A stretch of 11,962 nt of DNA from Methyloglobulus sp. (GTDB lineage: Bacteria > Pseudomonadota > Gammaproteobacteria > Methylococcales > Methylomonadaceae). The notes below the pieces were generated by a model. That model was not told where the DNA came from, made no database searches, and saw only the letters and a program-made list of their open reading frames with translations. Where the stretch lies: the NCBI GenBank assembly GCA_013140405.1, contig JABFSV010000545.1, forward strand, positions 1-11,962, written 5' to 3'. The position numbers and the translations under genes were made by a program. Below, one piece after another: positions 6,518-11,962 of this stretch. Each line of letters starts with the position of its first letter. The first letter of the stretch is position 1.

Positions 6518-8158
6518 CTAATTTTTACAATTCTCAATATCAACTTTTGTCATTACGGGTTTGATGATACATTCGCGATTTATTGGCTTTTTCTCGTCGT
6601 TAAATTCGTATCTATGTATAGGTGATAACCTTGACTCACTCATTTCTTTTTTTAAACGAGGAAGATTGCCCTTTATCTCAAACTTCTTTTCATTATCAAT
6701 AATTACTCGCAAAGTATCATTTGTTTCTGTAATTACAACCTTTTTATCTGATAGTGTGTTTAATTGCCTAAGTTGAGAAAGATTAGCTAATCGACTTTTA
6801 GCCTCCTCGATTCTTTCTTTTTCAACGCCAATTTCCATTCCTCTGTTGATAGCATATTGATAAAGTTCAGTAGCTTTATTGAAATCCTGCGCCACACCGA
6901 AACCATGCTCATATTGCCAACCCAAATTATTAGCTCCCTCAGGGTCGCCATTGGTTGCACCAAGTTGATTCCAATAGGCCGCTTGCTTGTAATCTTTGGG
7001 CAGGTTACCTAAACCATTCATATAAAACCAACCCAAGCTAACTTGTGCGCTTGATGCATAAGTTACCCCAAAAGAATTTTGTACATTCGCATCATTGCTT
7101 TTAGCCAAAAGCTCATAAAGTGGGATGGCTTCTGCATATCGACCTTGCTCGTATAACTCATTTGCACGGTGCGCTATTTCTTTAGCGCTGTTTGATTGAT
7201 GTTCAGGTTTAGGAGTTAGATTAGCCGGTGTTTCTAGGTTTGTACTAAGTGTTGACGTTTGTTGAGCTTTTTTTTCCATTATGTTCAATACGGACAAAAC
7301 AATAAAAAGAAAAGCAAAAGCTATCCCGAAAGATGTCTTTAGAATCCAGCTAACAGGCTGTTCATAGACTCGAAACCCTGTAGACTCATCGTAGCTCGCT
7401 TGTAGTCCTTTCCGAAGTCTGATGGATTGGTAATACATCGGAAAAAAGCCGATTAAAGGTAACCCAAAAGCAAGGCCGCTCACATAAATCTTCAAATTGC
7501 GGCCAAGGTATTGAAAAAAGCCCAACGGCAAGCTAGCGTCAGTTTTGACTGTTAGTCCTAACCAAGCCTTGCCTGGAGTATTACCGAAAAAGCGATAGAG
7601 TATTGCGTCTGAAACAAGTGCAAGTGGAATGCATATCAACCATAGTGATACATCAGAAATGGGTATATCGCTAAACCAATAAACGAAATGTGTTGGATTT
7701 TGATATTTGAAAGTAAACAATACGATAGAAATCAGCAAAGTTTCCCACCACACATCGAATATGCGGGCAAAAAATCGAAGCCAGCATGAGGTAATAGGCT
7801 TGCTTCGGTTTTCAGAATTTGTTGATTGCGACGGTTCTTCAGGCTTTGGATTGTATGGCTTATCTTGTCTTTGTTGATAATTTTGTTCAGGTGGTTCTTC
7901 AAAATCATAGAATTTTTTTTGAGCGTTAGCTTCCTGCTCTTCAAGCAAGCGGTCATACGTTGCACGTTTTATAGGGTCGATCAATTCAGCATAGGCTGCA
8001 TTGATAAGTTTCATGCGTCTGTCAGCTTCTTCTTTGCTTCCCTGAAATTTATCGGGATGATAGGTTTGGCAAAGGGCTTTATAGGCCGCTTTGATTACAA
8101 AGTCAGGAGCTGTACTTGTTACTTCTAGCACATCGTAATGGTTTCGTAGTTTTGCCAT
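6518..8158 (-). CDS. J-domain / RDD membrane domain / Sel1-repeat fusion protein
   Basis: With the start at 8158 (MAKLRNHYDV) the protein has 546 residues. A TTG start at 8218 would add 20 residues, but the J domain conventionally begins near the N-terminus; neither start has a clear ribosome site. Residues 5-72 are a DnaJ J domain with the HPD motif at 34-36, which stimulates the ATPase of an Hsp70 (DnaK). A polar Pro/Gln/Glu linker (80-122) follows. Residues about 124-270 are an RDD domain (RFFARIFDVWWE, GNTPGKAWLGL) with several membrane segments, and another helix lies at about 272-293. Residues about 325-445 are TPR/Sel1-like repeats (ALLY-type ELYEQGRYAEAI; LGWFYMNGLG; LGWQYEHGFG). The C-terminus (about 465-546) is unassigned. 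It appears to be element cargo: opposite strand to the core genes and visibly A+T-rich. Inferred role: recruiting DnaK to a membrane complex; the partner is unknown. Confidence 0.85.
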   Translation of the reverse strand: MAKLRNHYDVLEVTSTAPDFVIKAAYKALCQTYHPDKFQGSKEEADRRMKLINAAYAELIDPIKRATYDRLLEEQEANAQKKFYDFEEPPEQNYQQRQDKPYNPKPEEPSQSTNSENRSKPITSCWLRFFARIFDVWWETLLISIVLFTFKYQNPTHFVYWFSDIPISDVSLWLICIPLALVSDAILYRFFGNTPGKAWLGLTVKTDASLPLGFFQYLGRNLKIYVSGLAFGLPLIGFFPMYYQSIRLRKGLQASYDESTGFRVYEQPVSWILKTSFGIAFAFLFIVLSVLNIMEKKAQQTSTLSTNLETPANLTPKPEHQSNSAKEIAHRANELYEQGRYAEAIPLYELLAKSNDANVQNSFGVTYASSAQVSLGWFYMNGLGNLPKDYKQAAYWNQLGATNGDPEGANNLGWQYEHGFGVAQDFNKATELYQYAINRGMEIGVEKERIEEAKSRLANLSQLRQLNTLSDKKVVITETNDTLRVIIDNEKKFEIKGNLPRLKKEMSESRLSPIHRYEFNDEKKPINRECIIKPVMTKVDIENCKN

Positions 8159-8319
8159 GTAGCTTATTTTTTGGTGGTGAATGCTAAATGTTGATTTAAT
8201 CTCAACTGGTAACAGCAACGCTTAGTATCTAACCAAGTTTTAAGTGTAGCCACTTATTTGTTTTTGTGTAGTTGCGTTAATTGTTGCCGTTTGTGGTGCA
8301 TATTTGTAACTGTTAGTAA

Positions 8320-8325
8320 TATAAT
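8320..8325 (+). promoter_or_regulatory. Possible -10 box for the toxin-antitoxin operon
   Basis: A perfect TATAAT lies 34 bp upstream of the chosen antitoxin start (8360), in A+T-rich DNA between the divergent J-domain and antitoxin genes. No good -35 box is found at 16-18 bp, so this is tentative. Confidence 0.3.
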
Positions 8326-8359
8326 GTTAATGTTTAATTTATTTCAATGGTTAAATCCT

Positions 8360-8542
8360 ATGGCAATCAAGAGCAGTACCTTTGGGCGTGTCGAATTGAG
8401 CGGCGAAGATGCAGCGCGATTTATTAAGCATATCAACGAGGACAAGGCTAACCCGTTAGCGTTGGCGGCGTTGGCGCGTGGCCGTAAAATCAGCGAGAGA
8501 GTTAAAAAAGGTGAAGCGTTTAAGCTAAAACGCGATGCCTGA
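8360..8542 (+). CDS. Putative antitoxin of a GNAT toxin-antitoxin pair
   Basis: A 60-residue protein (MAIKSSTFGR...) directly before, and overlapping by eight bases, a GNAT acetyltransferase. That arrangement is diagnostic of TacA/TacT-like type II toxin-antitoxin operons. The start at 8360 is chosen because the upstream in-frame codons encode an unlikely Cys-rich sequence that overlaps the promoter region. No strong ribosome site is seen, so the start is uncertain. The sequence RVELSGEDAARFIKHINED followed by NPLALAALARGRKI resembles the C-terminal neutralising peptide of DUF1778-type antitoxins, which wraps around the acetyltransferase. An N-terminal ribbon-helix-helix DNA-binding part, normal in full-length (about 90-residue) members, is not evident. 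It may be a short form. The role as antitoxin is inferred mainly from the neighbour. Confidence 0.6.
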   Translation: MAIKSSTFGRVELSGEDAARFIKHINEDKANPLALAALARGRKISERVKKGEAFKLKRDA

Positions 8543-9062
8543 AATTGATTTTTACATCCGCAAACTAGACGTATCCGACACCGTTCAAAATTTCAAGGTT
8601 GGCAGCCAGGAATACTTGCCGCTAAAAACATTCCTGCAAAAACAGGCTAAACACTTTCAGCAATCCAGTATCGCACAAACGTATGTTGCCGTGACCGATG
8701 AAAAAAACATCATTGGTTATGTGACGTTGACCTGTAGCGAGATTGACTTACAAAACGGCTATGAACTGGCTGATTGTAGCCATGCCAACAACTATGAGTT
8801 TTTACCCGCTGTTAAGATTGCACGGCTGGCCGTCGATAACCGATTCAGAAATTGCGGTATTGGTGCGACACTGATTGATTATGCTATTGCTCTGATACAA
8901 GATAATATTGCCGCAAATGTCGGCTGTCGATTTATTGTGACCGATGCCAAGAACGAAGCAGTTAGCTTTTACGAAAAGCAGGGGTTTGTTTTGTTGGACT
9001 CTGCGGGTAATCATGCGGCTGAACATCTTTTGATGTTCTTAGATTTGGTGAGATTAAGGTAA
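8535..9062 (+). CDS. GNAT acetyltransferase, TacT-like toxin
   Basis: A 175-residue GNAT-fold protein. Motif A is KIARLAVDNRFRNCGIGATL (residues 94-113), with the R-x-x-G-x-G acetyl-CoA pyrophosphate loop at RNCGIG (105-110). Motif B is FIVTDAKNEAVSFYEKQGF (133-151), where Tyr146 matches the usual catalytic tyrosine. The length, the arrangement behind a small overlapping gene and the 'ARLAVD..FRG.G.G..L' pattern fit the TacT group, which acetylates the amino group of charged aminoacyl-tRNAs and stops translation. It lies next to the right attachment site, a common place for addiction modules that stabilise mobile elements. The GNAT call is secure; the toxin role is inferred from context. Confidence 0.85.
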   Translation: MPEIDFYIRKLDVSDTVQNFKVGSQEYLPLKTFLQKQAKHFQQSSIAQTYVAVTDEKNIIGYVTLTCSEIDLQNGYELADCSHANNYEFLPAVKIARLAVDNRFRNCGIGATLIDYAIALIQDNIAANVGCRFIVTDAKNEAVSFYEKQGFVLLDSAGNHAAEHLLMFLDLVRLR

Positions 9063-9069
9063 GATTTAA

Positions 9070-9088
9070 TTGTCCACTGGTTGTCCAC
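9070..9088. repeat. TTGTCCAC direct repeat, 11-bp spacing
   Basis: TTGTCCAC occurs at 9070 and again at 9081, exactly 11 bp apart, between the toxin gene and the right attachment site. The TCCAC core and the 11-bp phase match the repeats at 1992-2061, so the same protein may bind both. This is a candidate integrase arm site or excisionase site. Confidence 0.45.
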
Positions 9089-9115
9089 CTGCAAATAAAA
9101 AATGGCAACAATCGA

Positions 9116-9193
9116 CAATAAGTAACAATATTGGGAAGTTATAACGCTTTGAATTTATTATTGTTGTTAGTTGCTATTGGTCGTAACTTATTG
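9116..9193. repeat. Nested inverted repeats beside the attachment site
   Basis: CAATAAGT (9116-9123) is inverted as ACTTATTG (9186-9193). Inside it, AACAATA (9124-9130) is inverted as TATTGTT (9159-9165). ACAAT also recurs directly three times between 9107 and 9129. Such repeats close to the core are usual in attP arms, but the DNA is A+T-rich, so part may be chance. Confidence 0.35.
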
Positions 9194-9202
9194 ATATAGC
9201 TA

Positions 9203-9249
9203 GACTCTTAATCCATAGGTCTAGGGTTCGAGTCCCTAACGCCCCACCA
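9203..9249 (+). other. Right attachment site: 3' half of a tRNA-Lys(CTT) gene
   Basis: The sequence has a seven-base anticodon loop CTCTTAA with anticodon CTT at 9207-9209. It also has a perfect T arm (TAGGG 9222-9226, loop TTCGAGT, CCCTA 9234-9238), the 3' acceptor strand ACGCCCC (9239-9245), discriminator A and CCA (9247-9249). A matching 5' acceptor (GGGGCGT), D arm and perfect anticodon 5' strand are absent upstream; pairing in the anticodon stem fails from 9202 outwards. It is therefore not a whole tRNA but the duplicated 3' end left by integration, with the crossover near the anticodon loop. The functional tRNA should lie at the left junction beyond the window. Confidence 0.85.
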
Positions 9250-9256
9250 TAAAATC

Positions 9257-9284
9257 AAGGCTTAGATGATTTTCACTAAGCCTT
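9257..9284 (+). terminator. Stem-loop after the tRNA-Lys 3' end
   Basis: AAGGCTTAG (9257-9265) pairs perfectly with CTAAGCCTT (9276-9284), nine pairs around a ten-base loop, starting eight bases after the CCA. It was probably the terminator of the original tRNA transcript, although the following T run is short (TTTCT). Confidence 0.6.
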
Positions 9285-9307
9285 TCTAGTTATGCGTAGT
9301 AGATTTG

Positions 9308-9547
9308 TCACAGTTTTGAATTTCCAGCGAATCCTTCCAAGTGCTTGCTAGATAAGTGGGCATACCGCAAAACCATCGTCAAATCAGCAATGTCCGCTGT
9401 TATTAAAGCTTTTTTCCAGGCATGGTTGTTGGTGCGAGTAACTGGATTACCTTTATACGTAAACACATGAGTGCTATGCTTGCCAATCTGTTGCTGGATA
9501 ACCACCAAAGCGTCGTTATTCAACGGTACGGCAATAGCTTTTTTACC
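9308..9547 (-). pseudogene. Decayed tyrosine recombinase, internal deletion of the HxxR region
   Basis: The minus-strand translation reads KKAIAVPLNNDALVVIQQQ, IGKHSTHVFTYKG, AWKKALITADI and then jumps to ADLTMVLRYAHLSSKHLEGF, followed by a stop. The first part matches the centre of phage-type integrases (the 'K..IPLN..A...L' and 'VF.Y.G..' stretches) and the last part carries the tyrosine box (RYAHLS). The segment of about 30 residues between them, which should contain HDLRHTWAS-like and LGGW-like sequence, is missing. The N-terminal part is also missing; a stop lies upstream at about 9548-9550. The protein cannot be active because the HxxR residues are gone. It lies just outside the present element, on the opposite strand to that element's own integrase, so it is probably the trace of an earlier insertion at this tRNA. 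Confidence 0.75.
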
Positions 9548-9601
9548 CTATTAGCTTTAATTGCTTGGCTCCGGCTTATTGGGCTGAAGCCGCGATAGTT
9601 T

Positions 9602-10068
9602 GTGGTATTCGGCCTGGATGCCCACGGCGGCTCACATCGCAGTAAGTTGCCTTCATACAAAAAGACCAGTCCGGCCTTAAAGGCGCTGATCGCCTTCGAT
9701 GAAATTATCATGACCGATTATTTGCTGGACTATATCGACAGCAAAGAAATCTGCGAAGTGGTGCAAGTCTGGTTGAACCGTGGCGAATCGTACCACCAGT
9801 TAAGCCCCACCATTGCCAAGGTCAGCGGCGGCAGGATGTTGTGCGGCAAGACGGAAATCGAGCTTGACACCAATGCCGAATGCATCCGCCTCATTGCCAA
9901 CGCGGTTATTTTTTACGATGCGATTTTGCTATCAGGATTGCACCAACATTATTAATCAGTTGATCCTCAAATGGCTAAAGAAATCCTGCGCTTTTCGCCT
10001 GGCAGCATATCAACTTCATAGGTAAGTATGAGTTTTATAACCGAGGGGATGTATTTAATATTCAATAG
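9602..10068 (+). pseudogene. Tn3-family transposase (TnpA) C-terminal remnant
   Basis: From about 9645 the frame reads SYKKTSPALKALIAFDEI, LNRGESYHQLSP, GKTEIELDTNAECIRLIANA and VIFYDAILLSGL. This is the C-terminal part of Tn3-family transposases (the 'LNRGEA.H.LRR' and 'C.RLIANAIIFYNA.LLS' stretches). A TAA interrupts it at 9953-9955. The same frame continues as MAKEILRFSP. A small deletion at about 9999 then shifts the frame to AWQHINFIGKYEFYNRG, ending at TAG 10066-10068; this matches the family's terminal 'SPVAWQHIN..G.YEF'. The N-terminal two-thirds, including most of the catalytic DDE domain, is missing. DNA at 9550-9640 has no clear match to the family. Non-functional. Confidence 0.78.
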
Positions 10069-10447
10069 CTTATCAAGAATTTGATCGCCAGTTTTGAAAT
10101 CGATATTTTGTCTGTAAGCCGCGTGTAGCGAGGGTTTAGAAGGGCGCGCAGGACAGCGGTTCTTTTGGTTAATTAACCCCTAATATGGAGCGATCACTGG
10201 TTCTACAATCGGAGAACAAACGCAGGAAAACTTTTAGCGGGGTTAGAAGGCTTAAAAGCGAAAAACTAAGTTGCTTGGTTTAAAGTTAACAGTAACATTA
10301 AAACCATTTGGGGCAGGGTTGTCAGCCTTTGTTCTACGAATAGGCTGGGTTGGTTATCCATCTAAAGGCAAAATTTGAGTTTAATGCCTGAACCCCAGCC
10401 TACATAATGCTAAACGTCTTTAAAGCAGATACGCAGAAGCAAGACAG
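10069..10447. other. Intergenic region with no convincing gene
   Basis: About 380 bases between the transposase remnant and rpmG hold no supported coding sequence. They contain a 12-bp perfect palindrome (GGTTAATTAACC, 10167-10178) and the inverted repeat at 10341-10402. The first part may be decayed transposon DNA; I could not identify a clear Tn3-type terminal repeat. Confidence 0.6.
10341..10402. repeat. Intergenic inverted repeat, possible rpmG terminator or REP-like element
   Basis: TAGGCTGGGTT (10341-10351) is inverted as AACCCCAGCCTA (10391-10402) with one extra base. A second, inner pair is AGGCA (10366-10370) and TGCCT (10385-10389). The GTAGGCTGGGTT-like end resembles dispersed intergenic repeats I recall from gammaproteobacteria. 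Its place about 45 bp after rpmG would let the hairpin end or stabilise the rpmB-rpmG mRNA. Confidence 0.45.
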
Positions 10448-10603
10448 TTATTTGATTTTGCCTTCTTTGTACATAACGTGCTTACGGGCTACGGGATCAA
10501 ATTTTTTGATCTCCATTTTTTCCGGCATCGTTTTCTTGTTTTTGGTGGTGGTGTAGAAGTGGCCGTTGCCTTCGCTGGAAATAAGTTTGATTTTATCGCG
10601 CAT
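10448..10603 (-). CDS. rpmG: 50S ribosomal protein L33
   Basis: A 51-residue basic protein ([20 protein letters not shown]...[20 protein letters not shown]) matching bacterial L33 in length and sequence. It lacks the CxxC pairs of zinc-binding L33 forms, so it is the zinc-independent type. L33 binds 23S rRNA near the E site of the large subunit. The start is supported by GAGGA at 10611-10615, seven bases upstream. It follows rpmB with a 12-bp gap on the same strand, the conserved order in Gammaproteobacteria, so both are probably read as one mRNA. It is too short for many gene callers. Confidence 0.96.
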   Translation of the reverse strand: MRDKIKLISSEGNGHFYTTTKNKKTMPEKMEIKKFDPVARKHVMYKEGKIK

Positions 10604-10615
10604 TGTTCAGTCCTC

Positions 10616-10852
10616 TTAAGCTATAGTGCCGTTTTTACGCAAATCCGCCAGAACTGCGTCTATGCCTTTTTTGTCGATGATTCGCATACCTTTGGTTGAT
10701 ATCCGTAAGCGAACCCAACGGTTTTCACTTTCCACCCAAAACCGATGATGTTGCAGGTTGGGGAGAAAGCGTCTTTTGGTTCTATTGTTGGCGTGTGATA
10801 CGTTGTTACCTACCACAGGCTGTTTTCCTGTTACTTGACATACTCTGGACAT
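10616..10852 (-). CDS. rpmB: 50S ribosomal protein L28
   Basis: A 78-residue protein with the standard L28 sequence: [12 protein letters not shown] at the start, [35 protein letters not shown] and [11 protein letters not shown] near the end. Length and start equal those of the E. coli protein. It is a large-subunit protein needed for late 50S assembly. AGAGG at 10860-10864, seven bases before the ATG, is the ribosome site. It is the first gene of the rpmB-rpmG pair and is divergent from gshB; both promoters must lie in the 126 bp between them (10853-10978), but I find no clear -35/-10 pair there. Confidence 0.97.
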   Translation of the reverse strand: MSRVCQVTGKQPVVGNNVSHANNRTKRRFLPNLQHHRFWVESENRWVRLRISTKGMRIIDKKGIDAVLADLRKNGTIA

Positions 10853-10978
10853 GACTTAGCCTCTGCTTGGTGCCTGAATTCAATTTAGCCAATCTTTATA
10901 CCAAAAATTCTTTTCAAGGTAAATAACAATCTATAAAATGAAGCGAACAATCACTCAAAACCTTATGGAAAGACAGCA

Positions 10979-11926
10979 ATGCCAATAAAACTAGGCATGG
11001 TCATGGATCCCATCGACCGCATCAACATCAAGAAAGACACCAGCTTTGCCATGTTGCTCGAAGCCCAGGCCAGGGATTGGGAGTTGCATTATATGGAATT
11101 GGGCAACCTATACCTAAGAAATGGCAAGGCTTACGCCAAAACCCGTACGCTTGAAGTGCAACGGGATGATAAGCAATGGTTTCGGTTTGTTGCGGAGCAG
11201 GACATCGCGCTGGATGCGCTCGATGTCATCATTATGCGAAAAGACCCGCCGTTCGACCAGGAATATCTCTATGCGACTTATCTGCTGGAACTGGCGGAAC
11301 ATGCGGGCGTGTACGTGGTCAATAAGCCGCAATCCTTGCGTGATGCGAATGAAAAGCTGTTTACGGCTTGGTTTCCGCAGTGCTGTACTGAGACCTTGGT
11401 CACACGAGATGCTGGCAGGATTAAAGATTTCCTGAATGAGTTGGGGGAAATCATCGTCAAGCCCTTGGATGGCATGGGCGGGGCATCCATCTTTCATCTT
11501 CGTGGAGGCGACCCTAACCTGAGCGTAATCCTGGAGACGATGACCCAGCACAACACCCGGACTGTGATGGCGCAAAAATATCTGCCGGAAATCAAAGACG
11601 GCGATAAACGCATACTGATGGTGAATGGCGAACCTGTCCCTTATTGCCTTGCGCGTATACCTGCCAAAGGTGAAAGCAGGGGTAATCTGGCGGCTGGAGG
11701 GACGGGAGAAGGTAGGCCGTTGTCCGATCAAGACCGTTGGATTGCCAACCAAGTCGGCCCCACGCTACGGGAGAAAGGTTTGGTTTTTGTGGGTTTGGAT
11801 GTTATCGGGACAACCCTCACTGAAATCAACGTCACTAGCCCGACCTGTGTACAGGAATTGGATAAACAGTTTGGCCTTAATATTAGTGGTTTGTTAATGG
11901 ATCATATTGAAGCAGTGCTGAAATAA
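10979..11926 (+). CDS. gshB: Glutathione synthase
   Basis: A 315-residue cytosolic ATP-grasp ligase that joins glycine to gamma-glutamylcysteine with ATP, the second step of glutathione synthesis. Length is as in E. coli (316). Visible signatures are the N-terminal MVMDPIDRINIKKDTS, MRKDPPFD (86-93), the ATP-grasp loop KPLDGMGG (161-168), GDKRI (208-212), the glycine-rich loop at NLAAGGTGEGR (236-246), and the Mg/ATP-binding EINVTSPT (282-289). The sequence shows no truncation. The start follows GGAAAG at 10968-10973, five bases upstream. Its stop overlaps the next start (TAATG), suggesting an operon with the downstream gene. Confidence 0.97.
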   Translation: MPIKLGMVMDPIDRINIKKDTSFAMLLEAQARDWELHYMELGNLYLRNGKAYAKTRTLEVQRDDKQWFRFVAEQDIALDALDVIIMRKDPPFDQEYLYATYLLELAEHAGVYVVNKPQSLRDANEKLFTAWFPQCCTETLVTRDAGRIKDFLNELGEIIVKPLDGMGGASIFHLRGGDPNLSVILETMTQHNTRTVMAQKYLPEIKDGDKRILMVNGEPVPYCLARIPAKGESRGNLAAGGTGEGRPLSDQDRWIANQVGPTLREKGLVFVGLDVIGTTLTEINVTSPTCVQELDKQFGLNISGLLMDHIEAVLK

Positions 11927-11962
11927 TGGCAAAACCAGCAGTTTTCGATTCAACAAATGAGG
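11926..11962 (+). CDS. Start of an unidentified gene coupled to gshB, 3' cut by window
   Basis: ATG at 11926 overlaps the last base of the gshB stop codon and opens a frame that runs to the window end (MAKPAVFDSTNE). Twelve residues are too few to identify it. In several gammaproteobacteria gshB is followed by a TonB-like energy transducer, which is only a possibility here. Confidence 0.5.
   Translation, partial: MAKPAVFDSTNE

Larger units (their letters stand above)
1..9249. mobile_element. Integrative element, right-hand part, inserted in tRNA-Lys(CTT)
   Basis: The stretch starts inside a tyrosine recombinase gene and ends in a 3' half-tRNA (about 9203-9249), the typical signature of a tRNA-targeting integrative element. 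The tRNA half and the integrase lie on the same strand. This fits intact tRNA-Lys, then integrase, at the left end beyond the window, with the duplicated tRNA 3' end marking the right junction. Inside are a replication protein (primase plus DUF3987), small DNA-binding proteins, hypothetical element proteins, a toxin-antitoxin pair and a J-domain cargo operon. No virion or conjugation genes are visible in this part. The left boundary is not visible, so the total length is unknown. The assignment is an inference from gene content and the tRNA scar. Confidence 0.8.

Noticed and set aside
7826..8128. A 100-residue hydrophobic plus-strand frame
   Set aside because: It is antisense to the J domain and its linker, whose HPD motif is clear. 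The hydrophobic look comes from the reverse complement of Lys/Glu-rich codons.
8159..8218. TTG start at 8218 for the J-domain protein
   Set aside because: It has no ribosome site, and the J domain begins at the usual distance from the ATG at 8158.
8258..8359. A longer antitoxin starting at a TTG at 8258
   Set aside because: The extra residues are Cys-rich and hydrophobic, have no ribosome site, and would cover the TATAAT at 8320. The start at 8360 is more plausible.
9181..9249. A complete functional tRNA gene
   Set aside because: No 5' acceptor strand complementary to ACGCCCC and no D arm exist upstream. Anticodon stem pairing breaks at 9202. It is a half-gene only.
10143..10180. Tn3 terminal inverted repeat ending in ACCCC
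   Set aside because: Only the last bases fit a GGGG-ended Tn3 repeat. The rest does not match known ends that I can recall, and no partner repeat was found.
10478..10699. A plus-strand reading frame across rpmG and rpmB
   Set aside because: It is antisense to two certain ribosomal protein genes.
10853..10978. Promoters for rpmB and gshB (TATAAA-like boxes on both strands)
   Set aside because: No -35 box at acceptable spacing was found for either, so I did not annotate them.
11114..11752. A 212-residue minus-strand reading frame
   Set aside because: It lies fully antisense to gshB, which has all family motifs. The antisense translation has no recognisable domain.
1..11962. CRISPR array
   Set aside because: No regularly spaced repeats of 24 or more bases with unique spacers are present. 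The phased repeats here are 6-9 bp with 11-bp spacing.

Overview
The window looks like Gammaproteobacteria. The ribosomal proteins L28 and L33 and the full-length glutathione synthase at the right are of the gammaproteobacterial type. A methanotroph of the Methylococcales is my guess from overall style only, and I cannot confirm it from this window.

Layout: positions 1-9249 are the right-hand part of an integrative genetic element. At the far left is the C-terminus of a tyrosine recombinase. The element ends at about 9203-9249 in the 3' half of a tRNA-Lys(CTT) gene, the usual footprint of integration into a tRNA. The intact tRNA and the left junction must lie outside the window to the left. 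In between, on the plus strand, are: a 601-residue protein of unknown function coupled to the integrase; two small putative DNA-binding proteins; a large replication protein (archaeo-eukaryotic primase/polymerase domain plus DUF3987 helicase-like domain) whose N-terminus is cut by an in-frame TAG; and an overlapping pair of element proteins, the second a small Cys/His-rich protein. Two cargo blocks follow. One is a minus-strand pair: a J-domain/RDD/Sel1 membrane protein and a 56-residue small membrane protein. The other is a plus-strand GNAT toxin-antitoxin pair next to the right attachment site. No capsid, tail, terminase large subunit or conjugation gene is visible, so what is visible is a non-structural element with its own replication module.

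Positions 9250-10450 are a scar zone outside the element. They hold a hairpin that would end the tRNA transcript, a decayed second integrase on the minus strand that has lost the segment with its HxxR box, the C-terminal remains of a Tn3-family transposase with a stop and a frameshift, and an intergenic inverted repeat. This suggests repeated use of the tRNA-Lys site.

From 10448 to the end is normal chromosome: rpmB-rpmG on the minus strand, then divergent gshB and the first codons of the next gene.

The most interesting points are the amber codon where the primase family usually has tryptophan, the 11-bp-phased TCCAC repeats found both downstream of the integrase operon and beside the right attachment site, and the J-domain/RDD/Sel1 cargo with its small membrane partner.
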